Below are positions 1 to 5,525 of a stretch of 5,525 nt of DNA, piece after piece. Below the pieces are notes generated by a model that saw nothing but the letters and a program-made list of their open reading frames with translations, was not told where the DNA came from and did no database searches. The stretch spans positions 1-5,525 of the forward strand of contig JAQCLA010000176.1 in the NCBI GenBank assembly GCA_027592105.1, given 5' to 3'. Both the position numbers and the translations under genes were made by a program. Numbering within the stretch: position 1 is the first letter of the stretch; every line of letters begins with the position of its first letter. The DNA is from Pseudomonadota bacterium (GTDB lineage Bacteria; Pseudomonadota; Alphaproteobacteria; Rhodobacterales; Rhodobacteraceae).

Positions 1-177
1 ATGCTCAAGGATCTCAGGCTCAGCCAAGACGCGGCAGAGGGTGTGGATGCCGACACGCCGATGGGGCAGCTGGCCGCCACGCTTTACGCGCGCTTTGTGG
101 AGGATGAAGGCGGAAAGGGGCGTGATTTTTCCGCCATGTTGCCGCGATTCGAGACACGGGGCAGAACAAAACCCTGA
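1..177 (+). CDS. mmsB: 3-hydroxyisobutyrate dehydrogenase, C-terminal fragment (5' end outside window)
   Basis: Frame 1 is open from the first base and ends in TGA at 175-177, giving 58 residues. The peptide has the C-terminal pattern of 3-hydroxyisobutyrate dehydrogenases: a KDLRLS segment near residues 3-8, TPMG at 19-22, an LYARF helix, then a G-rich turn followed by RDFSAML at 41-47. This family (NAD-dependent beta-hydroxyacid dehydrogenases) oxidises 3-hydroxyisobutyrate to methylmalonate semialdehyde in valine breakdown in the cytoplasm. Full-length members have roughly 290-300 residues, so the ATG at position 1 is an internal methionine and the NAD-binding Rossmann domain and catalytic lysine lie upstream of the window. 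The last ten residues, after the usual end of the fold, are a basic polar tail. The gene converges with the minus-strand operon and is followed 11 bases later by a terminator-like hairpin. Another beta-hydroxyacid dehydrogenase subfamily cannot be excluded from the tail alone. Confidence 0.8.
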   Translation: MLKDLRLSQDAAEGVDADTPMGQLAATLYARFVEDEGGKGRDFSAMLPRFETRGRTKP

Positions 178-188
178 AAAACATAGGT

Positions 189-214
189 AAAACTGGCTTG
201 GGAAAGCCCGTTTT
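189..214. terminator. Probable bidirectional intrinsic terminator
   Basis: An 11-base inverted repeat (189-199 with 204-214) has one mismatch (194/209) around a GGGA loop. The stem has a GC-rich core (GGCTT/AAGCC) flanked by AAAAC on the left and GTTTT on the right, so each strand ends its hairpin in a short U run. It starts 11 bases after the mmsB stop and lies about 150 bases beyond the alaX stop, so it most probably ends mmsB and may also catch read-through from the opposing operon. The U run is only four bases and forms part of the stem, which makes this a moderate candidate. Confidence 0.6.
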
Positions 215-257
215 CCGTGGCATTCTATCTGCGACACTCCAAGATATGTCCGCATAA

Positions 258-310
258 GACCCGGTGCCGGAAAAGTTTTTATCGGTGCACCTCGACGACG
301 GTGCCGGGTC
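258..310. repeat. Imperfect inverted repeat with CGGTGC direct repeats in the convergent intergenic region
   Basis: GACCCGGTGCC (258-268) can pair with GGTGCCGGGTC (300-310) as 11 pairs, two of them G-T wobbles, around a 31-base loop. The same stretch holds CGGTGCCGG twice as a direct repeat (262-270 and 299-307) and a third CGGTGC at 283-288 followed by ACC. No T run follows on either strand, so it is not a standard terminator. It could be a secondary 3'-end structure, a protein-binding site, or chance in GC-rich DNA. Confidence 0.35.
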
Positions 311-324
311 GCGGGACAAATCAG

Positions 325-346
325 TGAGCGGCTGGACAGCCACTCA
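325..346 (-). terminator. Candidate terminator hairpin of the trgB-cysK-channel-alaX operon
   Basis: On the minus strand the RNA can form a nine-pair stem (UGAGUGGCU with AGCCGCUCA) around a GUCC loop, starting 16 bases after the alaX stop codon. One pair is a G-U wobble on this strand but a C-A mismatch on the plus strand, so the hairpin favours the minus-strand transcript. The following bases (CUGAUUUGU) are only weakly U-rich, so termination might be partial, with the hairpin at 189-214 as a backstop. Confidence 0.4.
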
Positions 347-362
347 AGCCAATACCATCAGA

Positions 363-1085
363 TCATGCGAATTCGATCGCCACGCGCCGGTTCTGTCGGC
401 CCTTTTTCTCGATCTTGGCGATCGTCAGCTTCCCGATCTCGGATGTGCGCGCGACATGGGTGCCGCCGCAGGGTTGCAGATCGACCTGCCCTGCCCCGTC
501 ACCGATCCGCACAAGGCGAATACGCCCCGTCCCGCGTGGCGGTTGCACTGACATGGTTTTGACAAGACCGGGTTGAGCGTCAAGTTCGGCCTCGGTGATC
601 CATTCCTCGCTCACAACCAAATCGCGCGTGACCAGCGCATTCAGCCGCCCTTCGAGGATCGCGCGCTCATCGGCATCGGGCATCTCGGGCATGTCGAAAT
701 CAAGCCGCCCCTTGTCATGGGCGATGGCACCACCCGTCACCGGAAACGGCAGCACCACCGAGAGAAGATGCAACGCGGTATGGATACGCATATGGCCGTA
801 GCGGCGCTCCCAATCGAGACGCTGCTCGACCTCGGCCTCTAAGGGCGGCAAGGTCACGGCCTCGGCAGGCACCAGCACGATGGCCCCGCCCTCCCCCTTG
901 ACGGCGGTAGCGATGGCGATGCGCTGATCGCCCAGATCAAGCGTGCCGCTGTCGCCGGGCTGACCACCGGACCGCGGGTAGAAGATGGTGCGGTCCAGCA
1001 CGATCCCGCCTTCTTCGGTCAAGGCGATGACGCGCGCGGTGGCGCTCTTGCGATAGGGGTCGGTCATGAACAGAGGTTCGGTCAT
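363..1085 (-). CDS. alaX: AlaX-type alanyl-tRNA editing protein
   Basis: This is a cytoplasmic, free-standing relative of the alanyl-tRNA synthetase editing domain, which hydrolyses Ser-tRNA(Ala) and in some members Gly-tRNA(Ala). The 240-residue protein shows an N-terminal beta domain with the glycine-rich FYPRSGGQPGDSG motif (about residues 35-47), as in AlaX-M/AlaX-L and AlaRS. The zinc/catalytic motifs HTALH (His102, His106) and CGGTH (Cys206, His210) follow. All four metal ligands are present, so the enzyme looks intact. There is no synthetase or C-Ala domain, and the length fits AlaX-M. The ATG at 1085 shares its A with the TGA of the upstream channel gene; a GTG one codon earlier (1088) is also possible, and an AAAGGA at 1098-1103 could serve either start. 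A later ATG at 1064 would cut off the TEPLF N-terminus that homologues seem to keep. It is the last gene of the operon. Function is clear at family level; exact tRNA and amino-acid preference is not. Confidence 0.9.
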   Translation of the reverse strand: MTEPLFMTDPYRKSATARVIALTEEGGIVLDRTIFYPRSGGQPGDSGTLDLGDQRIAIATAVKGEGGAIVLVPAEAVTLPPLEAEVEQRLDWERRYGHMRIHTALHLLSVVLPFPVTGGAIAHDKGRLDFDMPEMPDADERAILEGRLNALVTRDLVVSEEWITEAELDAQPGLVKTMSVQPPRGTGRIRLVRIGDGAGQVDLQPCGGTHVARTSEIGKLTIAKIEKKGRQNRRVAIEFA

Positions 1086-3496
1086 CACGCGGGCTTGTCC
1101 TTTGCGGCGGTCACGCTGCTGGTTGCGGCATCTGTTGCAGCTTGTGGCGCAGCATGTAGCGCCTCGGGATTGCGGAGCCAGATGTCGCGCTGGGCAAAAG
1201 GGATCTCGATCCCCTCGGCCACGAAGCGTTCCGCGATACGGTGATTGATCTCAGTCTTCACATCGACCAACTCGTTCACATCGCGCAAGATCGCGCGGAT
1301 ACGGAAATCAAGGCTATCGGCGCCGAAGCCAAGAAAATCCACGCCCGGCTCGGGGTATTTCGCGACACCGGGAACAGAGGCTGCGACCTCTTCCAAGATC
1401 GCCTGCACGCGGCGCGTATCGGTGCCATAGGCCACGCCCACAGTCAGCACCGCCCGCCCGATCGTGTTGCCGCGCGTCCAATTGGTGACGGTGCCGGAAA
1501 TCAGATCGGCATTCGGCACGATCACATCGGTCTTGTTGAAGGTCTCGATCACCGTCGAGCGGACCGAGATCGATTTCACGATGCCCATGGTTGGGCCAAC
1601 TTCGATCCAGTCACCCTCGGAAATGGGCCGCTCGATCAGCAAGATGATGCCCGAGACGAAGTTGTTGACCACGTTTTGCAGACCAAAACCGATGCCGACC
1701 GACAAGGCGCCCAAGACAACCCCAAGCGCGGTCAGATCGATCCCGGCCGTGGTGATCGCGATTACCGCTGCAAGGCCGATCCCGACATAGCCCACACCGG
1801 CCACCACGGCATGCCGCGCGCCGGAATCAAGCCGGGTGCGCGGCAAGACGGTGCTGCGCAGCGCACCTTGCAACAGGCGGGTGGCGATCATCCCGATGGC
1901 AAAGACCAGACCAACCGCCAGCACGATGGCAGGGGTGATCCGCGTGCCGCCAAGATCGGTCCCGGCAAAGAATTGGCTGATGATCTCGCTGATCTGTTCG
2001 GTCCGCATGCCCCAGATCAAGGCCAGAACCGGCAAGGCGGCAAAGACCAGCAGCAGATTGACCAAGACGGGCAAGAGCGCTTGTGCCGCCTCCTCTTGGG
2101 TCTGGCCGGAAACCAGCGCATAAAGCGCGCGGATCGGGCTTTGCAGGGCAACCAAGGCCGCAAGCAACCCCAAGGTCAGGGCTGTGGGCGTCATCGCCGC
2201 CTCGGCCAAGCTCAGGTAACCCGCCGCTGCAAGGATCGTGCCCAGGATCGCGACTACCCGCACAGCGATGATCACACCCAACAGCAAGCGCGAAGAAAAG
2301 CCGCCATCGCCTGGCTCGGGTCCGTCGCGCAGCTGGTGGCGGTGCTGGCCCAGCAATGTCGCCAGCCACAAAAACGCACCCGCAAGCCCGACATAGACAG
2401 GCAACACAAAAACGCCGCGTGCAGAGAGCGAGATGACATCTTGCACTGAAATCGTTTCGGCCAAGCTGCCCAATCCGAAGAAAAGGCCGATCAACAAGAT
2501 CGCCCTGCGCAAGGATGGCCGCAGCGGCGGCGCCACGCCAAAGGCCGCGCCGATCGCGTCATTGGCCGGAAACAGCCGCCCCCCCAGCCAGAGCGCCAGA
2601 TAGACCGCAACAAGACCCGAGATGGCCGCGCGCAACAGCGCGCCACCCGCATCGCCCAACAGATCGAGCGTGCCGATCGCAGCCCCGATGATCACCAAGC
2701 CCGTGATCGGGAACAACACCTGCAACAGCGAGATCACAAAGGCAAAAGCCTCGCGCCCCGGGCGGGCGGTCCCGTCTTGTTGCAAAAGGTCGGTCCAGCG
2801 CCCGACGAAGACCCGGCTGCGCAACACCAAGAAAAGACCCGCGGCACTGAGCAAGATCGCGAAAAAGGCACGGTCCCAAGGGCTTTCACCCAAGCTGCGG
2901 TAGGCCGCGATCTGCGATCTGACCTCATTGCCCAAAAGCACGAGCAAATCGGCAGCGCCGGTCAAGGCAGGTGGCCAGTTGAGCGGATTGACCGGCGCAG
3001 GGTCGCGCTCGAACAGCGCGCGGGCTTGGCGATCGGCCAAGATGGCGTCGATTTCCGCGATCAAGCCATTGGCGCGGTTGAAGGCCTCATTGGCGGTGAC
3101 GCGCGGCAGTTGCGCTTGCGCCATCTGTTCCATCAAGGCCGCGCGCCGATCCGCAATCGCGGCGGGAACGCCCTCACCCTCGGCAGGGACCGGGCCCAAG
3201 GCGTCGATCTGGGCCTGCAAGGTGGCGATGCGGTCGGCATTGGCATCTTGCGCGGTCAAAAAGCGCGTGCGCCAATTGACCAAGGTGACCCGGAGGTTTT
3301 CCAAAAACGCAGTCGAAGCGGTGCCCGCCGCGATCAGATTCTCGGCGCGGACCGCCTCGACATCCCATGTGGCATAGTCGATCTCGGTCGCGGCGGTCGT
3401 ACTGACAGCGGGCGCGCTTTGCGCAAAGACAGGTTGCGCCGCACCACTAAGCGCGAGCAGGCTGAAAAGCAGCGCGGTGAACAGAAAACGTTTCAT
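1085..3496 (-). CDS. Large mechanosensitive ion channel, MscS superfamily (MscK/YbiO-like, DUF3772-type N-terminus)
   Basis: The 803-residue inner-membrane channel is probably gated by membrane tension and releases solutes on hypo-osmotic shock. Residues 1-25 form a signal peptide (MKRF, hydrophobic core, probable cleavage after VFA). A periplasmic part (about 26-205) follows, with a likely coiled coil near 80-160 and a DPAPVNPLNWPPAL stretch near 165-178 typical of the DUF3772 region found ahead of alphaproteobacterial channels. About eleven hydrophobic segments follow, near 208-228, 252-275, 287-307, 331-348, 362-384, 404-428, 436-453, 474-497, 520-542, 562-583 and 588-622. The last is the pore helix, with the Gly/Ala-rich run GALSVGIGFGLQNVVNNF leading into LLIERPISEGDWIEV. 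The MscS beta domain (to about 675) holds VIVPNADLISGTVTNW; an alpha/beta domain ends at GIEIPFAQRDIWL (763-775), then an Ala-rich tail. The ATG at 3496 overlaps the cysK TGA by one base; the in-frame TTG at 3499 is less likely. No strong Shine-Dalgarno is visible (only GAAG four bases upstream), suggesting translational coupling to cysK. The gating threshold and any ion preference cannot be read from sequence. Confidence 0.92.
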   Translation of the reverse strand: MKRFLFTALLFSLLALSGAAQPVFAQSAPAVSTTAATEIDYATWDVEAVRAENLIAAGTASTAFLENLRVTLVNWRTRFLTAQDANADRIATLQAQIDALGPVPAEGEGVPAAIADRRAALMEQMAQAQLPRVTANEAFNRANGLIAEIDAILADRQARALFERDPAPVNPLNWPPALTGAADLLVLLGNEVRSQIAAYRSLGESPWDRAFFAILLSAAGLFLVLRSRVFVGRWTDLLQQDGTARPGREAFAFVISLLQVLFPITGLVIIGAAIGTLDLLGDAGGALLRAAISGLVAVYLALWLGGRLFPANDAIGAAFGVAPPLRPSLRRAILLIGLFFGLGSLAETISVQDVISLSARGVFVLPVYVGLAGAFLWLATLLGQHRHQLRDGPEPGDGGFSSRLLLGVIIAVRVVAILGTILAAAGYLSLAEAAMTPTALTLGLLAALVALQSPIRALYALVSGQTQEEAAQALLPVLVNLLLVFAALPVLALIWGMRTEQISEIISQFFAGTDLGGTRITPAIVLAVGLVFAIGMIATRLLQGALRSTVLPRTRLDSGARHAVVAGVGYVGIGLAAVIAITTAGIDLTALGVVLGALSVGIGFGLQNVVNNFVSGIILLIERPISEGDWIEVGPTMGIVKSISVRSTVIETFNKTDVIVPNADLISGTVTNWTRGNTIGRAVLTVGVAYGTDTRRVQAILEEVAASVPGVAKYPEPGVDFLGFGADSLDFRIRAILRDVNELVDVKTEINHRIAERFVAEGIEIPFAQRDIWLRNPEALHAAPQAATDAATSSVTAAKDKPA
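1098..1103 (-). promoter_or_regulatory. Ribosome binding site of alaX
   Basis: AAAGGA on the minus strand lies inside the end of the channel gene, 9 bases before the GTG at 1088 and 12 before the ATG at 1085. The spacing slightly favours the GTG, codon preference favours the ATG; the two differ by one residue. Confidence 0.55.
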
Positions 3497-4527
3497 CAAT
3501 CTTCGAAGACCGCAGGAATATCAGCCGCCGGGCGGTCCAACCATGCCGGCACCGGCAGGCCCTTTTCGCGCAGGAAATCGGGGTTGTAGAGCTTGGACTG
3601 ATAACGCGTGCCATAGTCACACAAGATGGTGACGATGGTATGCCCCGGCCCCATTTCGCGCGCCATGCGCACGGCACCCGCCAAGTTCACACCCGACGAT
3701 CCACCAAGGCAAATCCCCTCTTCCGCCAGCGTGTCAAAGACGATGGGCAACGCCTCGACATCGGGGATGTTATAGGCGAAATCGGGCCTGAACCCCTCAA
3801 GATTGGCCGTGATGCGGCCTTGGCCGATCCCTTCGCTGATCGACGAGCCCTCGGCGCGCAATTCGCCGCTGGTGTAGAAATTGTAAAGTGCCGCCCCATC
3901 GGGATCGGCCAGCCCAATCTTGACGCCTTTGGGTTGCAACGCCATCGCCACACCCGCCAGCGTGCCGCCCGAGCCCACAGCACAGATAAAGCCATCGACG
4001 CGGCCGCCGGTTTGGTCCCAGATCTCGGGGCCGGTCATCTCGATATGGGCTTGGCGATTGGCGGTATTGTCGAACTGGTTGGCCCAGATCGCGCCATTTG
4101 GCTCGGTCTTGGCCAACGCCTCGGCCAAGCGCCCCGAATAGCGGACGTAGTTATTGGGGTTGCGATAAGGGGCGGCGGGCACTTGGATCAATTCGGCCCC
4201 TGCCAGCCGGATCATATCCTTTTTCTCTTGGCTCTGCGTTTCGGGCATGACGATCACGGTGCGATAGCCCATCGAGGCGCCGACCAAGGCCAGACCGATC
4301 CCGGTGTTGCCGGCCGTCCCCTCGACGATGGTGCCGCCCGGCCCCAACAGCCCATGCGCCACCGCATCGCGGATGATGTAGAGGGCGGCGCGATCCTTGA
4401 CCGATTGGCCGGGGTTCATGAACTCGGCCTTGCCCAAGATCTCGCAGCCGGTCAAATCGCTGAGCTTGTTGAGCCGGATCAAGGGGGTATTGCCGATCGC
4501 GGCGGCAAGGTCGCTATGGATGGTCAT
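3496..4527 (-). CDS. cysK: Cysteine synthase family protein (O-acetylserine sulfhydrylase-like, PLP-dependent)
   Basis: This fold-type II PLP enzyme of 343 residues probably makes cysteine from O-acetylserine and sulfide in the cytoplasm. Visible motifs are IGNTPLIRL (11-19), the PLP lysine Lys44 in NPGQSVKDRA, the substrate loop TAGNT (71-75), the phosphate-binding GSGGT (185-189), EGIGQG (232-237) and GGSSG (275-279). It departs from classical CysK: the loop reads EGTAGNTG rather than EPTSGNTG, and the region that contacts the PLP ring nitrogen reads ILCDYGTRY (301-309) where CysK has LPSSGERY. It also has a longer C-terminus (from about 310, SKLYNPDFLREKGLPVPAWL) than a typical CysK of about 320 residues. 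This suggests a separate cysteine synthase clade, also seen in fungi. The start at 4527 is supported by GGAG eight bases upstream and by the family N-terminus; an in-frame ATG at 4560 would add 11 unconserved residues without a clear ribosome site. It lies 63 bases after trgB. Cystathionine beta-synthase-like activity or another acceptor substrate remains possible. Confidence 0.9.
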   Translation of the reverse strand: MTIHSDLAAAIGNTPLIRLNKLSDLTGCEILGKAEFMNPGQSVKDRAALYIIRDAVAHGLLGPGGTIVEGTAGNTGIGLALVGASMGYRTVIVMPETQSQEKKDMIRLAGAELIQVPAAPYRNPNNYVRYSGRLAEALAKTEPNGAIWANQFDNTANRQAHIEMTGPEIWDQTGGRVDGFICAVGSGGTLAGVAMALQPKGVKIGLADPDGAALYNFYTSGELRAEGSSISEGIGQGRITANLEGFRPDFAYNIPDVEALPIVFDTLAEEGICLGGSSGVNLAGAVRMAREMGPGHTIVTILCDYGTRYQSKLYNPDFLREKGLPVPAWLDRPAADIPAVFED

Positions 4528-4535
4528 TGGCCGTG

Positions 4536-4539
4536 CTCC
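4536..4539 (-). promoter_or_regulatory. Ribosome binding site deciding the cysK start
   Basis: GGAG on the minus strand lies eight bases before the ATG at 4527. The upstream in-frame ATG at 4560 has only CCCTTGAG directly before it, so the downstream start is preferred. Confidence 0.7.
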
Positions 4540-4590
4540 GCCATTGCAATGCGCTGTCATCTCAAGGGATAGGCGCGCGGCAAGGAAACC

Positions 4591-5525
4591 TCAACCCGAT
4601 GCGCGCAATCGCGCGCGGTGAAGCTGTAGCCACTGCATGCTGATGACCAAGGGGGCATTGGCCATATCGCCATCCGCCAACATCGCGCAGGCCAGATCCC
4701 ATGGCACGATATGCGACAAGATATCTTCGCCCTCGGCCAGATGCCCGGCAATGCCCGTGATATCATCGGGCAGATCGGCAATGGCCACATAGCTATGCAG
4801 CACCTGCGCGACACCACCCGGGCTGGGGTAGTAACGCGCCACATGATGCAGCGCGCCAAGGGTCAGCCCCGCCTCTTCCATCGCTTCGCGCCGGGCCGTG
4901 GTTTGCGGGTCTTCGCCCGCGTCGATCATGCCTGCAATCGGCTCCAACAGCCAAGGATGGGGGTCTTGCTGCACATAGGCCCCAAGGCGGAGTTGTTCGA
5001 TCAGCAAAATCCGGTCGCGCAGCGGGTCATAGGGCAAGACCGTCACCGCGTCCGAGGCGCGAAACACCGCACGCTCTTGCGGGGCGGACATGCGCCCGTC
5101 GAATTGGCGATGGCTGAGCGTAACCTCTTCGACGGCGAAGAATTTCGTATAAGGAAATTCTTGGGCGACCAAGCGGACATCACTGCGCGGCGGGTTTGCA
5201 CCGAGCAATGCAGGTCGGCGCCAATTCTGCGTGCTGACCAAGGCCTGCGCCCGCGAGGCGATGATGCCAAAGCGGCGACCAACCGTATCAGGCGGCGCGG
5301 TTTGCAGCTGGCGCATCACCTCTTGGGCCGCCCATTCCTCGATCGCGCCCCAGTCGCGCACCCAATCGGCCAACGACCACGGGCCATCGGTTTCGGGCAA
5401 TGCCTGTGCCGCATCCACCGCGGGCCGATAGACCGACACACTGCGCGTTGTGCCGCCCATCTCGACGCTTACGGGAAACCGCGCATAGCCAAAACATGCC
5501 TCATAGGAGTCGAGCCGGTCCAAGG
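4591..5525 (-). CDS. trgB: TrgB-like fusion: gamma-glutamylcyclotransferase-like domain plus Nudix ADP-ribose pyrophosphatase (5' end outside window)
   Basis: The frame is open to the window edge, so the N-terminus is missing. The codon at 5521-5523 is TTG, read here as an internal Leu, and the 310 residues from it are numbered 1-310. Residues 1-33 (LDRLDSYE, then FPVSVEMGG and VSVYRP) match the last strands of gamma-glutamylcyclotransferase/AIG2-like domains; the substrate-binding YGTLR-like motif and catalytic Glu would lie upstream. A helical linker follows (about 48-100). The C-terminal half is Nudix: residues 198-220 fit GX5EX7REUXEEXGU exactly, with Glu204, Arg212, Glu213, Glu216 and Glu217, so the metal-binding catalytic helix is intact. 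A YPSPGG about 12 residues later, and LLEPIAGMIDAGEDP, fit the ADP-ribose pyrophosphatase group, which splits ADP-ribose into AMP and ribose 5-phosphate. In Rhodobacter sphaeroides a gene of this kind, trgB, lies with trgA and cysK in a tellurite-resistance locus; cysK follows here too. The domain calls are firm, while the tellurite role is transferred from gene order and family. Confidence 0.85.
   Translation of the reverse strand, partial: LDRLDSYEACFGYARFPVSVEMGGTTRSVSVYRPAVDAAQALPETDGPWSLADWVRDWGAIEEWAAQEVMRQLQTAPPDTVGRRFGIIASRAQALVSTQNWRRPALLGANPPRSDVRLVAQEFPYTKFFAVEEVTLSHRQFDGRMSAPQERAVFRASDAVTVLPYDPLRDRILLIEQLRLGAYVQQDPHPWLLEPIAGMIDAGEDPQTTARREAMEEAGLTLGALHHVARYYPSPGGVAQVLHSYVAIADLPDDITGIAGHLAEGEDILSHIVPWDLACAMLADGDMANAPLVISMQWLQLHRARLRASG

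Noticed and set aside
1..177. A complete small protein gene starting with the ATG at position 1
   Set aside because: The peptide matches the C-terminal end of a much longer dehydrogenase family, so the ATG is internal and the gene is cut by the window edge.
20..343. 107-codon minus-strand frame across the mmsB end and the intergenic region
   Set aside because: It overlaps the conserved mmsB C-terminus and the terminator hairpins, its composition is Pro/Arg/Ser-rich, and it resembles no known family.
1827..2369. 180-codon minus-strand frame inside the channel gene in another frame
   Set aside because: It is a shifted-frame shadow of the channel, whose own frame encodes continuous membrane segments here. 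I saw no sign of a frameshift in the channel.
1241..2449. 402-codon open frame on the plus strand, antisense to the channel gene
   Set aside because: The translation is rich in Asp, Gln, His, Gly and Arg in low-complexity order, with no recognisable motif, typical of the antisense of a GC-rich membrane protein gene. The minus strand carries a clear MscS protein over the same bases.
2777..3589. 270-codon open frame on the plus strand, antisense to the 5' part of the channel gene and its junction with cysK
   Set aside because: Arg/Gln/Gly-rich sequence without motifs that runs across two well-supported minus-strand genes.
4542..4551. Perfect 10-base palindrome CATTGCAATG between trgB and cysK, considered as an operator
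   Set aside because: The symmetry stops at 10 bases, there is no second copy or recognisable promoter beside it, and a palindrome of this length can arise by chance.
4528..4560. Upstream in-frame ATG at 4560 as the cysK start
   Set aside because: It would add 11 residues unlike any cysteine synthase N-terminus and lacks a clear ribosome site, whereas the ATG at 4527 has GGAG at good spacing.
3640..4572. 310-codon open frame on the plus strand, antisense to cysK
   Set aside because: It has no family motif and a composition expected from the reverse complement of a GC-rich gene, while cysK on the minus strand is unmistakable.

Overview
The window most likely comes from an alphaproteobacterium of the Rhodobacteraceae. 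The DNA is GC-rich and coding-dense. The protein sequences resemble Rhodobacter/Paracoccus-type homologues, and the linkage of a trgB-like gene to cysK is known from Rhodobacter sphaeroides. The family assignment is inferred from protein resemblance and gene order, because no rRNA or other taxonomic marker is present.

Layout: positions 1-177 (+) hold the 3' end of a 3-hydroxyisobutyrate dehydrogenase gene (valine catabolism). A 185-base convergent intergenic region (178-362) follows, with a bidirectional terminator-like hairpin, a long-loop inverted repeat carrying short direct repeats, and a small hairpin just past the end of the opposing operon. The rest of the window is a four-gene block on the minus strand, read right to left: a trgB-like gamma-glutamylcyclotransferase-like/Nudix fusion (4591-5525, its start lies beyond the window edge), a cysK-family cysteine synthase (3496-4527), a large MscS-superfamily mechanosensitive channel with a periplasmic N-terminal domain (1085-3496), and an AlaX-type alanyl-tRNA editing protein (363-1085).

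The minus-strand genes look like one transcription unit. trgB and cysK are 63 bases apart, while cysK/channel and channel/alaX each share one base in a TGATG stop-start overlap. No strong internal promoter was seen, so the operon promoter probably lies upstream of trgB outside the window. A plausible shared theme (inference) is thiol, oxidant and envelope stress: cysteine supply, a glutathione- and ADP-ribose-related fusion enzyme, a channel for osmotic relief, and clearance of mischarged Ser/Gly-tRNA(Ala). I see no mobile element, CRISPR array, tRNA or rRNA. The window is mostly ordinary chromosomal gene content; its points of interest are the trgB-cysK linkage, the divergent active-site motifs of the cysteine synthase, and the tight coupling of four functionally unlike genes.
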